Under the pieces are notes generated by a model, which did no database searches, was not told the origin of the DNA, and was given only the letters and a program-made list of their open reading frames with translations. From NCBI GenBank assembly GCA_031277035.1, contig JAISLY010000012.1, positions 1 to 45,373 on the forward strand: DNA of 45,373 bases. The letters run 5' to 3'. Origin of the DNA: Coriobacteriales bacterium (GTDB taxonomy: Bacteria; Actinomycetota; Coriobacteriia; Coriobacteriales; UBA8131). Both the position numbers and the translations under genes were made by a program. Positions 42,302 to 45,373 of the stretch are shown one piece after another. The first letter of the stretch is position 1. The number at the start of each line of letters is the position of its first letter.

Positions 42302-43123
42302 ATGGGCTGGGACATAAACAGACGGATACGGGAGCGCTTTTCTCGGGTACGACAGGAGTTTTACGAGCATAAGCCGCTGTTCATCCTTTACGTAGTAATC
42401 CGGCTGCTGGTACTTATCACGATGGCGCTCGAGATCCAGAACCAGGCCTGGTACAACGTGTTCCTCTGCGTCATCACACTCGTACTGCTCCTTATCCCCT
42501 CGTTTGTGGAGCGCCGTATACGCATTGACATCCCCGATGTGCTGGAAGCGGCGATGTTGATATTCATCTTCGCAGCAGAAATCCTCGGTGAGCTGCAAGA
42601 ATACTACCTTGCCTTCCCCTACTGGGACACGATGCTGCACACGGTCAATGGCTTTCTCTGCGCGGCAATCGGACTCGCGCTTATCGACATCCTCAACAAC
42701 AGCCCACGTTTCTCCATCAGCCTCTCCCCTGTCTTCGTCGCGCTGAGTGCGTTTTGCTTCTCGATGACCATAGGCGTGATTTGGGAGTTCCTTGAGTACG
42801 GCATGGACGTGCTGTTTGCGACCGACGCACAGAAAGACACGATTGTCACCAGCATCTCGTCTGTCCTGCTAAACCCCGATGGTCACAACCTTGCAATCAC
42901 CGTCCCCGTGGAGAGCGTGGTGATAAATGGAGAGGAGTGGCTCTTCGGAGGCTATGTCGACATCGGCCTGATTGACACCATCCACGACCTGATGGTCAAT
43001 TTCATCGGCGCGACGCTCTTCAGCGTGTTTGGCTACTTCTACGTTAAGAATAAGGGAGAGGGCGGCATCGTTGCCCACCTCATGCTGACAAAGATGCAGG
43101 ACGAGCCAAAGGAGCCTGAGTGA
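42302..43123 (+). CDS. Polytopic membrane protein of unknown function
   Basis: 273 aa with about six hydrophobic helices. The amphipathic basic N-terminus (INRRIRERFSRVRQEFYEHK) is cytoplasmic. Distinctive residues are WDTMLHTVNGFLCAAIG (His in a helix), IGVIWEFLEYGMD and DTIHDLMVNFIGA, suggesting buried His/Glu/Asp sites possibly for metal or lipid binding. I do not recognise a named family. The ribosome site is weak. The gene is preceded by the perfect 20-bp palindrome, and its stop codon begins a 10-bp repeat array. Confidence 0.8.
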   Translation: MGWDINRRIRERFSRVRQEFYEHKPLFILYVVIRLLVLITMALEIQNQAWYNVFLCVITLVLLLIPSFVERRIRIDIPDVLEAAMLIFIFAAEILGELQEYYLAFPYWDTMLHTVNGFLCAAIGLALIDILNNSPRFSISLSPVFVALSAFCFSMTIGVIWEFLEYGMDVLFATDAQKDTIVTSISSVLLNPDGHNLAITVPVESVVINGEEWLFGGYVDIGLIDTIHDLMVNFIGATLFSVFGYFYVKNKGEGGIVAHLMLTKMQDEPKEPE

Positions 43124-43207
43124 CGGTGAGTGCCGGTGGGCGCCGGTGCGTGCCGATGAGTGCCGGTGAGCGACGGTGCGTGCCGGGGAGTGCCGGGGAG
43201 TGCCGGG
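43122..43207. repeat. 10-bp array starting at the stop codon of the membrane protein gene
   Basis: Eight and a half 10-bp units such as gccggtgagt and gccggggagt, from 43122 to 43207. The first unit contains two bases of the TGA stop. Non-coding, not a multiple of three. Confidence 0.85.
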
Positions 43208-43624
43208 AAATCCATGGAAAACCTTAATTCGACAAAGCGCAACTGCGTGCGGAAAACAGGAAGCCGCACAAAACTATATAAAGGAGTGTTTTGAGCAAAT
43301 CAAGTGCGCGGTCGGGGGCGGTCGTGCATGAAAAACACTCTCGCAGTCAGCGCGATTTGTGGCACACTTTGTTAGTCTAACCGCCGTGCTTATTGCGAAG
43401 CGCCGAGGTCACTTTCTACACTATCAAAGGGTTCGGGCGCAACATCAGGAACCTGCGCCTCTCCTTCCCGCGCCCTCCCCGTGCCAGTGCCAACCCTTGG
43501 ATGCAGTGATGCTGCAGTGCCGCATTTTGCACCCAAGCTCCGGTTATTTTGATTTAATACATGAAATCAAAATAAAGAGCTATAATGGGCTGAGTAAGTT
43601 CGATTTGCAAAGGAGTGGCGGACA
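43124..43624. other. Intergenic stretch between the membrane protein and fic genes
   Basis: About 500 bp. Contents in order: the 10-bp array; a TATATA box (43275-43280) followed by AAGGAG and a 29-codon TTG-started ORF with no family likeness; and a 9-bp inverted repeat (GAGTGTTTT 43284-43292 with AAAACACTC 43332-43340). Around 43410-43500 a frame reading TFYTIKGFGRNIRNLRLSF resembles the first helix of an XRE regulator and then fails, so it may be a gene remnant. The fic operator and promoter follow (43544-43586). Confidence 0.45.
43544..43586 (+). promoter_or_regulatory. 12-bp perfect inverted repeat and -10 box upstream of fic
   Basis: TTATTTTGATTT (43544-43555) and its exact complement AAATCAAAATAA (43564-43575) flank an 8-nt spacer. 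A perfect TATAAT (43581-43586) follows 5 bp later. The repeat occupies the -35 region, where no good hexamer exists. It is a strong operator candidate for a dimeric regulator, plausibly the Fic protein itself, which has a C-terminal winged helix. Confidence 0.75.
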
Positions 43625-44770
43625 GTGGCTAGCAAGCGCTCGGGCTTTTTGAGGACGAACCTTTCGGGGGAGGCCGCATACCGGTCTTTTGTTCCTGCGG
43701 CATTGCCGCCAAGCCCGCCCCTGGAGCTCGGCGGTGATGTGGTGTGGTTGCTGGTGGCGGCGCACCGGCAGCTTGCCGTTCTGGACGGGCTTTCTTCGCA
43801 TATCCCCAACGTCAACCTGTTTGTATCTCTGTACGTTCGCAAGGAGGCGCTGATGTCCTCCCAGATAGAAGGAACGCAGGCGACGCTGGAAGATGTCCTC
43901 GACCCACGCGTAAGCGAGAACACGAACCGCAACGTCTCCGATGTCATCAACTACATAAAGGCAACGGAATTTGCGATTGCGCGGCTTGAGGAGCTGCCGT
44001 TGTGCAACCGTTTGATCAGGGAGATCCACGCTGTCTTAATGGGTGGTACTCGCGGGCAGGAGAAGAATCCCGGCGAGTTCCGCCGTTCGCAGAATTGGAT
44101 TGGCGGGCAGGGCAGCACTCTTAAAAACGCACAGTACGTGCCGCCCAATGTGGAGGATATGCTACAGGCAATGTCTGACCTTGAGAAATACCTCAATGCG
44201 GATGATGAGCTTGACGTGCTGGTTCGCGCCGCGCTGATTCATTACCAGTTTGAGACCATCCATCCGTTTCTCGACGGGAACGGACGCATCGGACGGCTTC
44301 TCATCACTCTCTTCCTCATGGACAAGGGGGTGCTTACAGCGCCTGCCCTGTACAGCTCATATTTCTTGAAAATGAACCGCTTGGAATACTATGACCGCAT
44401 GACCGAGGTGCGCAAGAAAGGCAGCTACGAGCAATGGGTCGAGTTCTTCCTGCGGGCAATTCTGGAGGCGGCACGGGACGCAAGCGATAAGATCAGGCAG
44501 CTCTCTGACCTGCACATCAAGAGCACCGGGATTGTAGGCGGCATGGGCAGGGCCTCAAAAACCGCAACGCTGTTGCTTGGCTACCTCGAACAAAACCCAA
44601 TTATTGAAATTCCCAAAACCGCGACTGCCCTGAACCTGGCCTTCAGCACGGTGTCAGCGACGGTCAACCGCCTCTGCAAGGCCGGGATCCTGGTGCAAAG
44701 CGCAGGTGGCCTGCGCAACCGTACGTTCAGCTACAAAGCCTACCTCGACCTGCTCAGGGAGGGAACCTGA
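43625..44770 (+). CDS. Fic-domain protein (AMP transferase) with C-terminal winged helix
   Basis: 381 aa; GTG start with AAGGAG 9 bp upstream. Fic enzymes transfer AMP (or another nucleotide moiety) to hydroxyl groups of target proteins. The active-site motif [12 protein letters not shown] is at ~215-226. The N-terminal inhibitory helix motif SSQIEG (~78-83, S-x-x-x-E-G) would keep the enzyme off by itself, a class II Fic arrangement. The last ~90 residues contain [25 protein letters not shown], a winged helix that probably binds DNA. With the upstream inverted repeat this suggests an autoregulated unit. No separate toxin or antitoxin partner is adjacent. Confidence 0.92.
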   Translation: MASKRSGFLRTNLSGEAAYRSFVPAALPPSPPLELGGDVVWLLVAAHRQLAVLDGLSSHIPNVNLFVSLYVRKEALMSSQIEGTQATLEDVLDPRVSENTNRNVSDVINYIKATEFAIARLEELPLCNRLIREIHAVLMGGTRGQEKNPGEFRRSQNWIGGQGSTLKNAQYVPPNVEDMLQAMSDLEKYLNADDELDVLVRAALIHYQFETIHPFLDGNGRIGRLLITLFLMDKGVLTAPALYSSYFLKMNRLEYYDRMTEVRKKGSYEQWVEFFLRAILEAARDASDKIRQLSDLHIKSTGIVGGMGRASKTATLLLGYLEQNPIIEIPKTATALNLAFSTVSATVNRLCKAGILVQSAGGLRNRTFSYKAYLDLLREGT

Positions 44771-44774
44771 CAAG

Positions 44775-44898
44775 TAGAGACAGTTGCCGCTTGCCCCTTT
44801 TTGGGATAGCCGTAGATGCCGCTCGAAATCAGAGGGAACGCAATGCTCTTACAGCCGTTCTCCGTTGCGAGGCTCAGGCTATAATAGGGATATTCACA
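44775..44898 (-). pseudogene. Macrodomain (ADP-ribose-binding) gene fragment
   Basis: The minus strand reads [15 protein letters not shown], then [22 protein letters not shown]. The second part is the near-universal macrodomain core ([13 protein letters not shown]) that binds ADP-ribose. Nothing upstream or downstream continues the fold: the C-terminal helix is replaced by unrelated sequence running into the end of the fic gene, and no start codon with a ribosome site is seen. This is a fragment of an O-acetyl-ADP-ribose/ADP-ribose hydrolase gene, about 40 of ~170 residues. Confidence 0.7.
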
Positions 44899-44948
44899 AA
44901 ACAAAGACCTTTTTAGTCAGTGCAAAAAGCAGGAAGGGAAGGCAGCAA

Positions 44949-45373
44949 ATGGAAAGCGTTCTGGAATATCTCTCTGCCTTAAAAGCGAACAATAATCGTG
45001 AATGGTATCACGCCAACAAAAGGCAGTATCAAGAAGCAAGCGTCGAATTTGAGCGATTTATTGAAAACCTGATTATCTCAATCGGAGAATTTGATGCAAG
45101 TATCTTGCATAATGCACCAAAGGAGTTAACATTCAAATTAGTTCGCGATATCCGATTCAGTAAAGATAAATCACCCTATAATCCAACTCTCAGAGCGCAT
45201 ATTGCCTCTGCAGGGAAATTGCCCATTCCCGTTGGGTATTTTGTTTCAGTGGCTCCCGACAACCGCTCATTTTTGGGCGGCGGCCTGTTCGCGTCGATGT
45301 TCAAAGACGCAACAACCATGATTCGTGATTACATTGCTGCTCATGGAAGCGAACTGAACGCTATTGTCGAAGA
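44949..45373 (+). CDS. DUF2461 family protein (partial, runs off the window)
   Basis: First 141 codons. The start MESVLEYLSALKANNNREWYHANK has GGAAGG upstream. The family pattern is clear: NNxREWxxxNKxxY at the start and KLVRDIRFSKDKSPYNPTLRAHIA in the middle. DUF2461 (TIGR02453) proteins are ~220 aa and of unknown function. The 3' half lies beyond the right edge. Its lower GC suggests recent acquisition relative to the core genes. Confidence 0.88.
   Translation, partial: MESVLEYLSALKANNNREWYHANKRQYQEASVEFERFIENLIISIGEFDASILHNAPKELTFKLVRDIRFSKDKSPYNPTLRAHIASAGKLPIPVGYFVSVAPDNRSFLGGGLFASMFKDATTMIRDYIAAHGSELNAIVE

Noticed and set aside
43289-43380. 29-codon TTG-started ORF after TATATA and AAGGAG
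   Set aside because: Short, rare start, no likeness to any family. It may be part of a decayed gene, so it is only mentioned in the intergenic entry.

Overview
The window is high-GC bacterial DNA, by eye about 60% G+C, with one clearly AT-rich island near 4.7-7.4 kb. Gene content and order suggest an anaerobic actinobacterium of the class Coriobacteriia, probably Eggerthellaceae-like. The pointers are the hrcA-dnaJ-rsmE-mtaB-phoH-ybeY-dgkA-era-recO cluster, a FixABCX/acyl-CoA dehydrogenase operon, a FusA2-type EF-G paralogue and a LexA box of the CGAAC-N4-GTTCG type. The assignment is an inference from gene content; no 16S rRNA is present.

Layout. (1) 1-4220: a truncated HigA-type antitoxin at the left edge, then a four-gene iron-siderophore ABC uptake operon on the minus strand. 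(2) 4703-7334: an AT-rich island with a small HTH protein, a putative restriction endonuclease and an N6-adenine DNA methyltransferase, followed by a two-zinc-ribbon protein (7561-8535). (3) 8938-17226, minus strand: a housekeeping cluster from hrcA to recO with mostly overlapping or nearly abutting genes. (4) 17716-20710, plus strand: the EF-G-like fusA2 and a ferritin-like/VIT iron transporter. (5) 20784-25544, minus strand: acyl-CoA dehydrogenase and FixABCX, a probable flavin-based electron-bifurcating complex, with a divergent ArsB/SLC13-type permease. (6) 27066-30085: an Asp-box membrane protein, response regulator and histidine kinase. (7) dinB on the plus strand with a LexA box, overlapping convergently with rsfS, then rsfS-yqeK-nadD-proA-proB-obg-rpmA-rplU on the minus strand. 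(8) 39149-42159: three tRNA genes, an HtrA/DegP protease, a CPYS thioredoxin-fold protein and an acyl carrier protein. (9) 42302-45373: a membrane protein, a Fic protein with a winged helix and a marked operator-like inverted repeat, a decayed macrodomain fragment and the start of a DUF2461 gene.

The most unusual feature cuts across these regions. At least fifteen short tandem arrays (minisatellites, units of 9-28 bp, mutually unrelated in sequence) lie inside, at the ends of, or between otherwise ordinary housekeeping genes. Inside genes the unit length is a multiple of three (9, 12, 18, 24, 27) and the arrays encode low-complexity tails and linkers. They include collagen-like GxxGxx in HrcA, GRPGNE in a response regulator, ATA/AAT in ProB, SxP/PSQ in FixC and RAxP in MtaB. 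Between genes the unit is often not a multiple of three (10, 14, 17, 19, 25, 28). Several of these arrays duplicate translation signals: each 17-bp unit at era-recO carries a Shine-Dalgarno-like run plus an ATG-like start, each 25-bp unit before fusA2 ends in a Shine-Dalgarno-like sequence, and the 14-bp units after proB start at its stop codon. This could reflect a genome-wide expansion process or copy-number-variable control of translation, and it is the best candidate here for something undescribed.
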